Assembly (NCBI GenBank): GCA_013151355.1
Contig: JAADIL010000125.1
Span: forward strand, 1-32,802
Direction: 5' to 3'
DNA: 32,802 bases
Origin: Gammaproteobacteria bacterium
GTDB lineage: Bacteria; Pseudomonadota; Gammaproteobacteria; SZUA-152
Both the position numbers and the translations under genes were made by a program. Below are positions 8,378 through 17,630 of the stretch, in pieces. The stretch's first letter is position 1. Each line of letters starts with the position of its first letter. Under the pieces are notes generated by a model. It was not told the DNA's origin, ran no database searches, and saw only the letters and a list, made by a program, of their open reading frames with translations.

Positions 8378-9601
8378 TTAAGACGCAGAGACTCTTTTTG
8401 GTTTGTTTCGACACCACTTGAGTGGGTTACCGGGTTTGCCATTGTGGCGAATCTCAAAATACAGGGCAGAATCCTTGCGTCCGCCACTCTTGCCTACACT
8501 GGCGATGACTTCACCAGTTTCCACCCAGTCGCCCACTTCCTTGAATAAACTTTGATTGCCGCCGTACAAACTCATGTAACCGTCACCATGGTCAATGATT
8601 ATAAGCAGGCCAAAACCGCGCAGCCAATCGGAGAAAGCCACGCGGCCGTGAGAAATGGCACTCACTTCTGTGCCTTCGGGGGCTCTGATATTCACTCCCT
8701 GCCATTTGAGTTTACCTGCTTTGCGGGTGCTGCCGTAACGAGTGATCAGCTGACCGCGTGATGGCCAGGGTAACTGCCCGCGCAATTTGGCAAAGGGCGT
8801 ATGCTCACTGCCTTCAGAGATCAGTTTCGATCCGATGTTTTCCGGCTGTCGTGGAACGGTGGCAAGGCTGTCCAGCAGGCCTTGCAGGCGGCGTTTGTCT
8901 TCTTCCATTGACGACAAGCGTTCACCCTTGGCGAAAATTTGTTGTTGCAATCCGGCAAGTACGGTGGCGCGTTGTTGTCGGGTTTTTTCCAGCTGCATCT
9001 TTTCGCGATTCTGTTCCTCGCGGGTTTTTTCCAGTTTTCGGGTTTTTTGCTGAATATTTTTTTCTACGGCGCGCAGTTCGGCAAGATTTTCATTGATATC
9101 TTGCATGCGCGCCAGACGGGCCCGGTGAAAATAATCGTAGTATGTGAGGGTGCGGGCAACGGCAGCGGGGTCTTGCTGGTTGAGCAGAATTTTCACGTAT
9201 TCCTGTTGGCCGATGGTGTAAGCCGCGCGAATCTGTTGAGCCAGTGCGATGCGGTGCTTGTGCAGGTCTGACTGTAACCCGCTACGACGGGTGTTGAGTG
9301 TTTTCAGTTCACGTTGTTGTGTGCGCAGCTGGTGTTTCAGCTTTTTCAGCAAAGAGACCACTTTGCCGATGTGGCGTTCGCTGCGCCGCAGCCTGGATTG
9401 CAGACTTTGTTTGCGCTGCACATCAGAATTCAGATCGCTGCGCAGCACCTGAATTTGTTGTCGCAACTGCTCCAGTTTTTGGGGGTCCGTCTGATCATTG
9501 TCAGCAGCCAGTGATGCTGATGACCAGCTGCCCAGTGTGAACAGTGACAAGAATATACCGAAGATAAAAGGGAAATCAGGCGTTTTCATCTCCCGCCACA
9601 T
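8378..9601 (-). CDS. envC: Murein hydrolase activator EnvC (coiled coil + LytM/M23 domain)
   Basis: 407 aa; extended coiled coil, [76 protein letters not shown]. Confidence 0.93.
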   Translation of the reverse strand: MWREMKTPDFPFIFGIFLSLFTLGSWSSASLAADNDQTDPQKLEQLRQQIQVLRSDLNSDVQRKQSLQSRLRRSERHIGKVVSLLKKLKHQLRTQQRELKTLNTRRSGLQSDLHKHRIALAQQIRAAYTIGQQEYVKILLNQQDPAAVARTLTYYDYFHRARLARMQDINENLAELRAVEKNIQQKTRKLEKTREEQNREKMQLEKTRQQRATVLAGLQQQIFAKGERLSSMEEDKRRLQGLLDSLATVPRQPENIGSKLISEGSEHTPFAKLRGQLPWPSRGQLITRYGSTRKAGKLKWQGVNIRAPEGTEVSAISHGRVAFSDWLRGFGLLIIIDHGDGYMSLYGGNQSLFKEVGDWVETGEVIASVGKSGGRKDSALYFEIRHNGKPGNPLKWCRNKPKRVSAS

Positions 9602-11153
9602 TGTTGTCTGTGGCCAGCGTAACCAGATTACGTCCGCCCATTTCGGCAGGGATGTCTATCCCCATGAGTTTGAGCATGGTGGGAGCAATGTCACACAGTG
9701 AGCCGGTGTCGGCCAGGCTGCCGGGGCGGCCCAGATAAATCAGTGGCACCGGGTTGGTGGTGTGGGCGGTGTGCGCCTGACCGGTTTCTTTATTGTTGAG
9801 CAGTTCGGCATTGCCATGGTCGGCGGTAATCAGTGCTTCGCCGCCCACAGATTCCAGTGCTTCCACTACACGCGCAAGACAGACATCCAGCGCCTCAATG
9901 GCCTGGGTGGTGGCTTCGAGGTTGCCGGTATGGCCCACCATATCCGGGTTGGCGTAATTGCAAATAATGGTGTCATATTTTTTGCCGAGAATGGCCTTTA
10001 CCAGCTTGTCGGTGAGTTCCGGTGCGCTCATTTCCGGTTGCAGGTCATAGGTAGCCACGTCGGGTGAGGGCACCAGAATGCGATCTTCACCGTCAAAAGG
10101 TTCTTCGCGGCCACCATTAAAAAAGAAAGTGACATGCGCGTATTTTTCAGTTTCGGCGATGCGCAACTGGCGCAGGCCAAGGTCGGCAATGTATTCACCA
10201 AATACATTATTCAGTCGTTCCGGAGGGAAGGCGACGGGAATGTCAAAATCGGCGCTGTATTCGGTGAGGCTGACAAAGGCGCCCAGTTTGGGCGTAACGA
10301 TGCGTTCAAAACTGTCAAAGTCCGGCTCGATGAAGGGTCGGGTGATTTGCCGTGCGCGGTCGGAGCGATAGTTCATGAATACCAGTATGTCGCCATCGCG
10401 CAGTTCCACCGGCGTTTCGCCTGGTGGCACAATACGTGTGGCCTGGACGAACTCGTCGGATTCATCGCGGGCATAAGCGGCATCTACGGCAGCCTGGGCA
10501 TTGGGGGCCTCGAATTCACTTTTACCCTGGGTGATGAGGTCATAGGCGGCTTGCACCCGGGGCCAGCGGTGGTCGCGATCCATAGCGTAATAACGACCGA
10601 TGATGGAGGCAAAACGTCCGCCACCCAGTTCGTCGAACGTTTTTTGCATGGAGGCGACGTAGGTCTCGGCGCTTTTGGGTGCGGTGTCGCGGCCATCCAG
10701 AAAGGCGTGCAGGTAAACATGTTTGGCGCCACGTTCTATTGCCAGTTTGACCATGGCACAAATGTGCTCTTCGTGGCTGTGTACGCCACCGTCGGAGAGC
10801 AGGCCGAGGATGTGCACGGCACGATCGGTCTCGATGCTTAAATCCACCGCATCGGTGAGCGTCTGGTTGGTAAAAAACGAGCCGGTGCGAATGGCGCGGC
10901 TGACGCGAGTGAATTCCTGGTATACCACTCGTCCCGCACCCAGATTCAGGTGGCCGACTTCGGAGTTACCCATTTGTCCACTGGGCAAGCCGACTTCCGG
11001 GCCGGAACCCTTGATCAGCGTGTGCGGGTATTTCGCCCACAGGGCATCCCATGCCGGAGTATTGGCATTGATGATGGCATTGGATTCAGGGTCTTCGCTA
11101 TAACCCCAACCATCCAGGATGATGGTCATTACGGGCGCTGGTGTGCTTGGCAT
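9576..11153 (-). CDS. gpmI: 2,3-bisphosphoglycerate-independent phosphoglycerate mutase
   Basis: 525 aa; [59 protein letters not shown]. Confidence 0.96.
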   Translation of the reverse strand: MPSTPAPVMTIILDGWGYSEDPESNAIINANTPAWDALWAKYPHTLIKGSGPEVGLPSGQMGNSEVGHLNLGAGRVVYQEFTRVSRAIRTGSFFTNQTLTDAVDLSIETDRAVHILGLLSDGGVHSHEEHICAMVKLAIERGAKHVYLHAFLDGRDTAPKSAETYVASMQKTFDELGGGRFASIIGRYYAMDRDHRWPRVQAAYDLITQGKSEFEAPNAQAAVDAAYARDESDEFVQATRIVPPGETPVELRDGDILVFMNYRSDRARQITRPFIEPDFDSFERIVTPKLGAFVSLTEYSADFDIPVAFPPERLNNVFGEYIADLGLRQLRIAETEKYAHVTFFFNGGREEPFDGEDRILVPSPDVATYDLQPEMSAPELTDKLVKAILGKKYDTIICNYANPDMVGHTGNLEATTQAIEALDVCLARVVEALESVGGEALITADHGNAELLNNKETGQAHTAHTTNPVPLIYLGRPGSLADTGSLCDIAPTMLKLMGIDIPAEMGGRNLVTLATDNNVAGDENA

Positions 11154-11631
11154 GTACTCAGGCTTGCTCTTTAGAATGATAACAATGGTGGATGTGAACG
11201 AATCATTTTAAATGATTTTTCCGGTTTGTGAAAAGTATTTGCTGTGCTTCCGGGTCTTTTGCAAAATGTTTTTAAAGCGTTTTTGGTGGCTGGTTCTGGC
11301 AGAATATTTCAGGCAGGGGGTTACAGGAGGTGTTGGCAGATGAATCGGTGAAACCCGATCCCGAAATAGTTGGCGCACACTATGGCGTTTAATGCGAATA
11401 TTATTAATTGCTCAAGTTGCGGGATGCTGTATAGTGAGAAACGGCGTCAGGCTGCCCGGTATTGCAGGGTTTTTCCGGTAGTTGCGCGACGTTTTAACAG
11501 GTTGTTTCGATAACATGGATGTGTCGGAAAAATCGGGGAACTGCAAAATTTTTACTTTTCGCGTTTTGAAAAGGGCAGGATGCCTTTTTCGACAACCTGG
11601 TAAAATGTATTTGATTTTATGGTGATGACGT

Positions 11632-11943
11632 ATGAATACAATGGAACATCTGATTACGCGCGATGAAGACATCGAGCGGGCCGCGCGCTCCATCAAGGCC
11701 ATGTCGCATCCGCTGCGGCTGAAAATTCTCTGTGCTCTGAGCGATCAGGAAATTAGTGTGCAGGATATTGTCGCCATGGTGGGTACCTCGCAGAGCAACA
11801 TTTCCCAGCATCTGGCCATATTGCGTGACAAGGGTATTTTGATGTCGCGCAAAGATGCCAATCGTGTTTTTTATCGGGTTGGCGATGCACGGACTTTGCG
11901 CCTGATCGGCATGATGCGTGAAGTTTTTTGTAACCCTGACTGA
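11632..11943 (+). CDS. ArsR-family regulator, SqrR/BigR/YgaV-like with Cys34 and Cys100
   Basis: 103 aa wHTH; AMSHPLRLKILCALSDQEISVQDIVAMVGTSQSNISQHLAILRDKGIL...MREVFCNPD. Confidence 0.88.
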   Translation: MNTMEHLITRDEDIERAARSIKAMSHPLRLKILCALSDQEISVQDIVAMVGTSQSNISQHLAILRDKGILMSRKDANRVFYRVGDARTLRLIGMMREVFCNPD

Positions 11944-12067
11944 ACGTCAAGCATAGTCTGGTTTGTTACACCGGATGTTTTCGGGGTTTTTGGTGGACTC
12001 CTGTTTAGCCCGATATCTTGCCTGAAACACCGCAGATGGGCGCTTTTCTTTTTTGATTCCTGTCTAT

Positions 12068-12097
12068 ATAGTGCGCAACCAAATAGTGCGTAACCAA
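12068..12097. promoter_or_regulatory. Tandem 15-bp direct repeat ATAGTGCG(C/T)AACCAA x2
   Basis: ATAGTGCGCAACCAA followed directly by ATAGTGCGTAACCAA, between the ArsR gene and the rhodanese-Grx gene. Confidence 0.5.
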
Positions 12098-12244
12098 TGC
12101 CCGATACTGGTCGGGATTCGGTGTTGTCACGGTGCTGTACGGGGTGTGTTTGGCGCATCTCAATGAGTATATTTACTGCAGTGCAAGTGTGATAGTTCGT
12201 CCAGTTTCAGCATACAATTCAAAATACAGGTTTGGAAGAGCGTT

Positions 12245-13045
12245 ATGCAGGAGTTCGGTAATTTTGTCAGCGGTAACTGGGAATTGTTTGTCGCCCTGGT
12301 CATCATTTTGTTTTTATTGGCGCGCACCTGGTTTGGTCCGAGCGCAGTGGTCATGGTATTGGCCAGCGAGGCGGTGCAGCTGATCAATCACAAAAATGCC
12401 CTGGTGGTGGATGTGCGTACTGAAAAGGAGTACCAGGAAGGTCATGTGATGAATGCCCTTCATATCCCGTTAGGCATGCTGGACGATCGCATCCAGGAAT
12501 TACAGGCGTACAAAAATGATGTAGTGGTGATGGTGTGCCGTTCCGGTGCCCGTTCTGCACAGGCGGCGACCAAACTGAAAAAACAGGGTTTTACCGATGT
12601 GCATAACATCGGCGGTGGCATGCTGGCCTGGGAGCGCGTCAAACTGCCCACCACAACGAAAGTCGGCAAGCCGCCCGAACCGGGCAAACCTGAACCTGAA
12701 AAACCCGAACCAGACACAGCAGAAACGGGTGACAATAGCGAAACTGAAAGTCCGGTACTGATTTACAGTACTCACCAGGATCCGTTTTGCACCCGTGCCA
12801 TCGATTTGCTGGAAGCAAAAAACGTTGGCTTTAATGAAATTCGTATTGACCAGGATGCTGACAAACGCAGCGAAATGGAAACACGGTCAGGTCAAACTTC
12901 TGTGCCACAGATTTTTATTGGTGACGTTTATGTCGGTGGCTGTGACGATATGTACGCGCTGGAAGACAAAGGTGAACTGGATGCCTTGCTGGGTCTGCAA
13001 GACACACCGGCAACGGACAGCAAGCCTCAGGGTTCTGTTGCATGA
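12245..13045 (+). CDS. Membrane-anchored rhodanese fused to a C-terminal glutaredoxin-like domain
   Basis: 266 aa; N-terminal TM helix, rhodanese loop CRSGARS (12536-12556), Pro/Glu-rich linker GKPPEPGKPEPEKPEPD, Grx domain SVPQIFIGDVYVGGCDD with active site DPFC. Confidence 0.9.
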   Translation: MQEFGNFVSGNWELFVALVIILFLLARTWFGPSAVVMVLASEAVQLINHKNALVVDVRTEKEYQEGHVMNALHIPLGMLDDRIQELQAYKNDVVVMVCRSGARSAQAATKLKKQGFTDVHNIGGGMLAWERVKLPTTTKVGKPPEPGKPEPEKPEPDTAETGDNSETESPVLIYSTHQDPFCTRAIDLLEAKNVGFNEIRIDQDADKRSEMETRSGQTSVPQIFIGDVYVGGCDDMYALEDKGELDALLGLQDTPATDSKPQGSVA

Positions 13046-13341
13046 GTGGAGCTGTGGGCAAAAAAAAGACACCTGAAATTGTTATGTATACCGCCGCTTT
13101 TTGTGGTTACTGTGCGGGCGCAAAAAGCCTGCTGAAAAAAAAGGGTGTGGATTATCTGGAAATCCGTATTGATCAGGAAGCGGGCAAACGCGAAGAAATG
13201 GAACAGCGTGCCGGGCGTGATTCTGTACCACAAATTTTTATTGGCGACCAATACGTCGGCGGTTTTGATGAGCTGGTCGAGCTGGATATGGACGACGAGC
13301 TTGATCCGCTTTTGGGTCTGGAACAAACGGGGCTTGAATAA
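13042..13341 (+). CDS. grxC: Glutaredoxin 3
   Basis: 99 aa; VMYTAAFCGYCAGAKSLL, DSVPQIFIGDQYVGGFDEL; overlaps the previous stop by 4 nt. Confidence 0.9.
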   Translation: MSGAVGKKKTPEIVMYTAAFCGYCAGAKSLLKKKGVDYLEIRIDQEAGKREEMEQRAGRDSVPQIFIGDQYVGGFDELVELDMDDELDPLLGLEQTGLE

Positions 13342-13368
13342 ACGGCACATCGGCCCCACACAGCATTC

Positions 13369-13815
13369 ATGAGCGATAGTTTACACATTGTGTGCCCCCA
13401 CTGTGACGGCATCAACCGGGTGCCACAGGCAAAGCTGGCCACAGGTGGTTCGTGCGGTGCCTGCCACAAGCCTCTGTTCACAGGTGACCCGCTTGATCTC
13501 AATCAGATCCGTTTTCAGCGTCACCTCGCAAAAAGCGATTTACCGTTGTTAGTGGATTTTTGGGCACCATGGTGTGGTCCCTGCAAGATAATGTCGCCGG
13601 TGTTTGCCGAGGCGGCCGGACAGCTTGAGCCTGACATGCGTCTGGTGAAAATTAACTCCGAACAGGAACAGGCGCTGTCTGCGCAACTGGCCATTCGCAG
13701 TATCCCCACCCTGTTGATTTTCAGGCAGGGCAGAGAGGTTGCGCGTATGTCTGGTGCCCTGGATTTGCCGAATTTGCTGACCTGGGTTGGTCAGCAGGTG
13801 CGCGAGCATCCGTAA
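13369..13815 (+). CDS. trxC: Thioredoxin 2 (N-terminal zinc-binding CxxC pairs)
   Basis: 148 aa; IVCPHCDGINRVP..GSCGACHKPLF, VDFWAPWCGPCKIMSP. Confidence 0.94.
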   Translation: MSDSLHIVCPHCDGINRVPQAKLATGGSCGACHKPLFTGDPLDLNQIRFQRHLAKSDLPLLVDFWAPWCGPCKIMSPVFAEAAGQLEPDMRLVKINSEQEQALSAQLAIRSIPTLLIFRQGREVARMSGALDLPNLLTWVGQQVREHP

Positions 13816-13871
13816 CCCGTTAAAATCCCTTTTTCTTTCTGCCCGTTTGGGCCTAATCTGGAATACCATTC

Positions 13872-14366
13872 ATGTCAGACGATAAAGAAGAGCAAAATGC
13901 TGCCGCCGCAAGCGGCGAACAGGCAGGGCAGCAATTTGCCCTGCAAAAAATTTACCTCAAAGATATCTCTTTTGAGACCCCTAATTCACCTGAAATTTTT
14001 ACCGAAGAATGGAAGCCCGATGTCAACGTGGAATTGCAGACCGCTGGCAAGCCGTTAACCGACGAGGTGATGGAAGTGGTACTCACAGTAACGGTTACCT
14101 CCAAACTGGGTGACAAGATCGCCTACCTGGCTGAAGTACACCAGGCGGGCGTGTTCACTATGAGTGGATTTAACGACGATGAGCGTGTCCACATGCAGGG
14201 CAGTTACTGTCCAAACATCCTGTTTCCGTATGCACGTGAAGCCGTTTCTGATCTCATTGGCAAGGGTGGTTTTCCGCAGCTGTTATTGGCCCCCGTCAAC
14301 TTTGATGCCTTGCTGGCGCAACACAAACAACAAGCCGAGGCACCTGTTGAAGAGGTTGTGCACTGA
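13872..14366 (+). CDS. secB: Protein-export chaperone SecB
   Basis: 164 aa; FALQKIYLKDISFETPNSPEIFTEEWKPDVNVEL, CPNILFPYAREAVSDLIGKGGFPQLLLAPVNFDAL. Confidence 0.96.
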   Translation: MSDDKEEQNAAAASGEQAGQQFALQKIYLKDISFETPNSPEIFTEEWKPDVNVELQTAGKPLTDEVMEVVLTVTVTSKLGDKIAYLAEVHQAGVFTMSGFNDDERVHMQGSYCPNILFPYAREAVSDLIGKGGFPQLLLAPVNFDALLAQHKQQAEAPVEEVVH

Positions 14367-14415
14367 TTCTGTGCACCTTCTTTTTTCGGACGATTCATTC
14401 ACGTGGATGCCATGA

Positions 14416-15423
14416 ATGACTAAACAGCACAATCCTGCCGCCGTACTGGGTGCCGGTTCCTGGGGTACGGCACTGGCCATCCAGCTGTGTCGTGCGGGTG
14501 GTTCGGTGACTCTGTGGGGGCATGAGGCCGCACTCATGGCCGATATCAGCGCTGCCCGTTGTAATGAGCGTTATCTGCCCGGCGTACACTTGCCTGAACA
14601 GCTGTCTCTCAATGCGGATTTGGCCTCGGCTCTGGTCGATGTGCAGGATGTGCTGGTTGTCGTGCCCAGCCATGCCTTTCGTGCTGTGCTTACCCGACTC
14701 CGGCCGTTGTTGAAAAGCGGTGTCCGGTTGGCGTGGGCGACCAAGGGACTGGAATCCGGTTCCGGCAAGCTGCTGCACGAAGTGGCCGAAGAAGTGCTGG
14801 GCAAAGACATTGCCACCGCTGTCGTTTCTGGCCCTACTTTCGCCCGTGAAGTGGCCGAAGGTCTGCCCACGGCGGTGACCGTGGCGTCCACCGACGAATT
14901 ATTTGCCGCTGACATGGCTGCGCGTCTGCACAGTAAAACCTTCCGTGCCTATACGAACGATGATGTTGTTGGGGTTGAGGTCGGTGGTGCGGTGAAAAAT
15001 GTGCTCGCCATCGCTGCGGGTATTGCCGATGGTTTGGGTTATGGGGCCAATGCGCGTACCGCGTTGATTACCCGTGGTTTGGCGGAAATGATGCGCCTGG
15101 GTGAAACCTTGCACGGCCAACGTGAGACCTTCATGGGCCTCGCGGGTCTGGGTGATCTGGTACTGACCTGCACCGATGACCAGTCACGTAACCGTCGGCT
15201 CGGTTTGGCGTTGGGGCAGGGCAAACGTCTGGAAGAGGCGCTGGCTGCCATTGATCAGGTGGTGGAAGGTGTGCAGACCGCACGCGAAGTGCATGATTTG
15301 GCCTTAAGCCAGGGGGTTGATATGCCTATCACCGAACAGGTTTATGCCGTGCTGTACGAAGCGCGCAAGCCGAAAGACGCTGTGCAGGCGTTGCTGAATC
15401 GTGATCAAAAGGCAGAGCTGTAA
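14416..15423 (+). CDS. gpsA: Glycerol-3-phosphate dehydrogenase [NAD(P)+]
   Basis: 335 aa; AVLGAGSWGTALAIQL, WATKGLE, GPTFAREVAEGLPTAV, GAVKNVLAIAAGIADGLGYGANARTALITRGLAEM. Confidence 0.96.
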   Translation: MTKQHNPAAVLGAGSWGTALAIQLCRAGGSVTLWGHEAALMADISAARCNERYLPGVHLPEQLSLNADLASALVDVQDVLVVVPSHAFRAVLTRLRPLLKSGVRLAWATKGLESGSGKLLHEVAEEVLGKDIATAVVSGPTFAREVAEGLPTAVTVASTDELFAADMAARLHSKTFRAYTNDDVVGVEVGGAVKNVLAIAAGIADGLGYGANARTALITRGLAEMMRLGETLHGQRETFMGLAGLGDLVLTCTDDQSRNRRLGLALGQGKRLEEALAAIDQVVEGVQTAREVHDLALSQGVDMPITEQVYAVLYEARKPKDAVQALLNRDQKAEL

Positions 15424-15436
15424 CAGATGTGGGAGT

Positions 15437-15530
15437 TTTGCTTTTTGCTTGAGGCTTTATTGCTCGACTAACTCGCAAAGCACCAGAAAATTCTATTCGT
15501 AGTGGTCGAGTCATGTATCAGGAATAACGC
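15437..15530 (-). mobile_element. REP-associated tyrosine transposase (RAYT)-like 5' relic, left copy
   Basis: Minus-strand start MTRPLRIEFSGAL resembles the RAYT N-terminus (MARPLRIEFPGALYHV). About 85% identical over about 85 bp to 17641-17735. Confidence 0.6.
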
Positions 15531-15576
15531 AAGGTGCTCGAAGGAAAATGTCAATTAATTGATGGGTGTCTTCATT

Positions 15577-16206
15577 TTATAGCCAGAATAACCAGCCAAC
15601 GACTATACCAGCCCCACCATGAATGTTTGTTTTCGTGTTTTCATTCAGGAATGAAATTACATTCTTGTCTTCGCCTGTCAGGATATTTTTATCAGAATTA
15701 TTTTTATTCAAATATGCTACACCTCCCATAACAGACACATTGAACCCGTTTTTCCAATACCACTGATAACCAACGTGAGCCGCCAGATTTGTAAAGGTAA
15801 CATCTGCCGTCGAGCCTGCCTGTGACTTGAACTTGCTTCTTTCAAGGCCAGCCAGGGCCTGTACAAACAAACCATCTTCAAAAACTCCGTTAATGGAATA
15901 CTTCCAGGGAACCAATATTCTGCTAAATGTGTTTTCTACATTACTGTTTGCACTTCCATAAGTTGGCCTGTCCGAGCCACAATTCACTCGCCCAAGAACT
16001 CCCAGAGTACTGTTTCCGGAAATGCCAGTTTCGATACCGGCCTGGTGACAACCAAATGGATCAGGGAGAAAAACAAAATTAAATTTTTCCCCTGCAAAAC
16101 ACTTTCCTGATTGCAATACGATAACAGATACTATTATCAGCCTGCCGATACCACCAGACTTCAATACCATTTTCTTTCTTCTCCAGCCATTATTATGAAA
16201 TGTCAT
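15577..16206 (-). CDS. Putative exported outer-membrane beta-barrel protein (start uncertain; MVLKSGG at 16170 also plausible)
   Basis: Hydrophobic signal-like N-terminus GRLIIVSVIVLQSGKCFAGE; alternating strands; C-terminal GAGIVVGWLFWL. Confidence 0.5.
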   Translation of the reverse strand: MTFHNNGWRRKKMVLKSGGIGRLIIVSVIVLQSGKCFAGEKFNFVFLPDPFGCHQAGIETGISGNSTLGVLGRVNCGSDRPTYGSANSNVENTFSRILVPWKYSINGVFEDGLFVQALAGLERSKFKSQAGSTADVTFTNLAAHVGYQWYWKNGFNVSVMGGVAYLNKNNSDKNILTGEDKNVISFLNENTKTNIHGGAGIVVGWLFWL

Positions 16207-16478
16207 GCTGCCACCGTAATTTTTGAAGACGCAGCCACGGCAGGAACGCTGAATACTCAGCATCCCCCACCATGAAGCTTTGCTTCACGAAGCCTCCGGT
16301 TGTACTCGCTTTTGTGCCAACAAAAACTTCATCGACTCTATCACCAAACCTTCGTCACCGCTGCCTTCAACTTGACACACGGGTGTTGGCAAAGGATTAA
16401 AATTGGAGCAGCGTTTGAGTCATCCCTGAATGAAGCACAACAGCCACCCTCCCACAGCGGGGCATCCTTTCGGAATGC

Positions 16479-16512
16479 CTGGCATATGACGGGAAATTAT
16501 CACGCACGGTCC
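16479..16512 (+). ncRNA. Decayed group II intron domain V relic (3' end of an intron)
   Basis: CTGGCATATGACGGGAAATTATCACGCACGGTCC: GAAA loop, CG bulge and 3' strand kept, 5' strand of the lower stem eroded; followed by CGAGGGGAAATGGGG..GATCTACCC. Confidence 0.5.
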
Positions 16513-16936
16513 CGAGGGGAAATGGGGCTGTGAGGCCTCTGATCTACCCGCCAGCTTTCTCAGGTTTTCCTGATATTCTGTTGAAAAGGACTGATATATG
16601 ACCTATATCAAGGTCTTAAATTCATCCAATATCAGGTGTTTTATGCGACAAATTTTAGCGAGCTGTTCTGCATAGAGAAAAAGAAAGAGAAAAAGAAGAC
16701 ACCCATCAAATAAAAACTTTGCTCAAACCTATCTCCCAGAAACATTTGCAACACCATGATCAGAAATTTATGGTTTTTGCCAGACAGGCAAAAAATCGAA
16801 AAATTTCCGGCAAACAAACAGATTTTATTTATTTACCCTAGTTGCTTATCCAGGCGTTATGCATCCATAAAGCCTGTAGTTTGACAAAAGTCACCCCAAG
16901 AACTAAAGTCTAGTCATACTAGTCAGAATCATAGGT

Positions 16937-17205
16937 ATGATTATGAAAAATAATACGTGGCAATTACAAGAAGCAAAGAGTAAATTTAGCCAGCTGGTTG
17001 AAGATGCGATAAACAAGGAACCACAAATCGTCACAAAACATGGTGACATGGTGACAAGGCGGTGGTGATTTTATCATTTGAGGAATATACCAAAATCACC
17101 AAACCAAAAACGGATCTGGTAAAGTTTTTGCGGGACTCTCCCCTGGCAGAAGCAACGCTTGAAATTACAAGAAGCAAAGATATTCCAAGGGATATCAGTT
17201 TATGA
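16937..17205 (+). pseudogene. Phd/YefM-family antitoxin, frameshifted by an 8-bp tandem duplication (truncated product ends at 17068)
   Basis: MIMKNNTWQLQEAKSKFSQLVEDAINKEPQIVTKHGD-[frameshift]-KAVVILSFEEYTKITKPKTDLVKFLRDSPLAEATLEITRSKDIPRDISL*. Period-8 tract at 17038-17056. Confidence 0.88.
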
Positions 17206-17630
17206 AATACCTTCTTGATACCTGTGTAATCTCAGAAGTGATAAAACCAAAGCCAGACAGAAAAGTTCTCGGATGGCTAAAAAATCAAGATGAAAAAAGC
17301 CTGTATCTCAGCGTGCTCACATTTGGTGAAATCGAAAAAGGTATTGAGAAATCAGTTGATGAGAGGAAAAAAAACAAACTCAGATTATGGGTCGAGGAAG
17401 ACTTAAAGCAACGTTTTGAAGGGCGAATACTCCCAATAGATATGCAAGTGGCGTCCAGGTGGGGAGAGATACAGGGCAAGTCAGAAACAGCAGGTAAACC
17501 ACTTCCTTCAATTGATGGATTAATAGCGGTTACAGGTCTGGTAAACAATTGTATTGTAGTTACAAGAAATATATCGGATATGCAGCAAAGCTCCGTGGAA
17601 TTGCATAATCCCTGGGGCAATAATGCATAA
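17202..17630 (+). CDS. PIN-domain toxin (VapC/FitB-like)
   Basis: 142 aa; MKYLLDTCVISEVIKP, SVLTFGEIEKGIE, PSIDGLIAVTGLVNNCIVVTRNISDM; ATGA overlap with the antitoxin stop. Confidence 0.92.
   Translation: MKYLLDTCVISEVIKPKPDRKVLGWLKNQDEKSLYLSVLTFGEIEKGIEKSVDERKKNKLRLWVEEDLKQRFEGRILPIDMQVASRWGEIQGKSETAGKPLPSIDGLIAVTGLVNNCIVVTRNISDMQQSSVELHNPWGNNA

Noticed and set aside
10134-10841. 235-aa ORF antisense to gpmI
   Set aside because: Mirror ORF from codon bias opposite a confidently assigned gene; the same applies to the many antisense ORFs over ctp, envC, recG, spoT and gmk.
16300-16533. 77-aa ORF in the gpsA-recG island
   Set aside because: Overlaps the domain V relic and has no domain; treated as non-coding intron debris.
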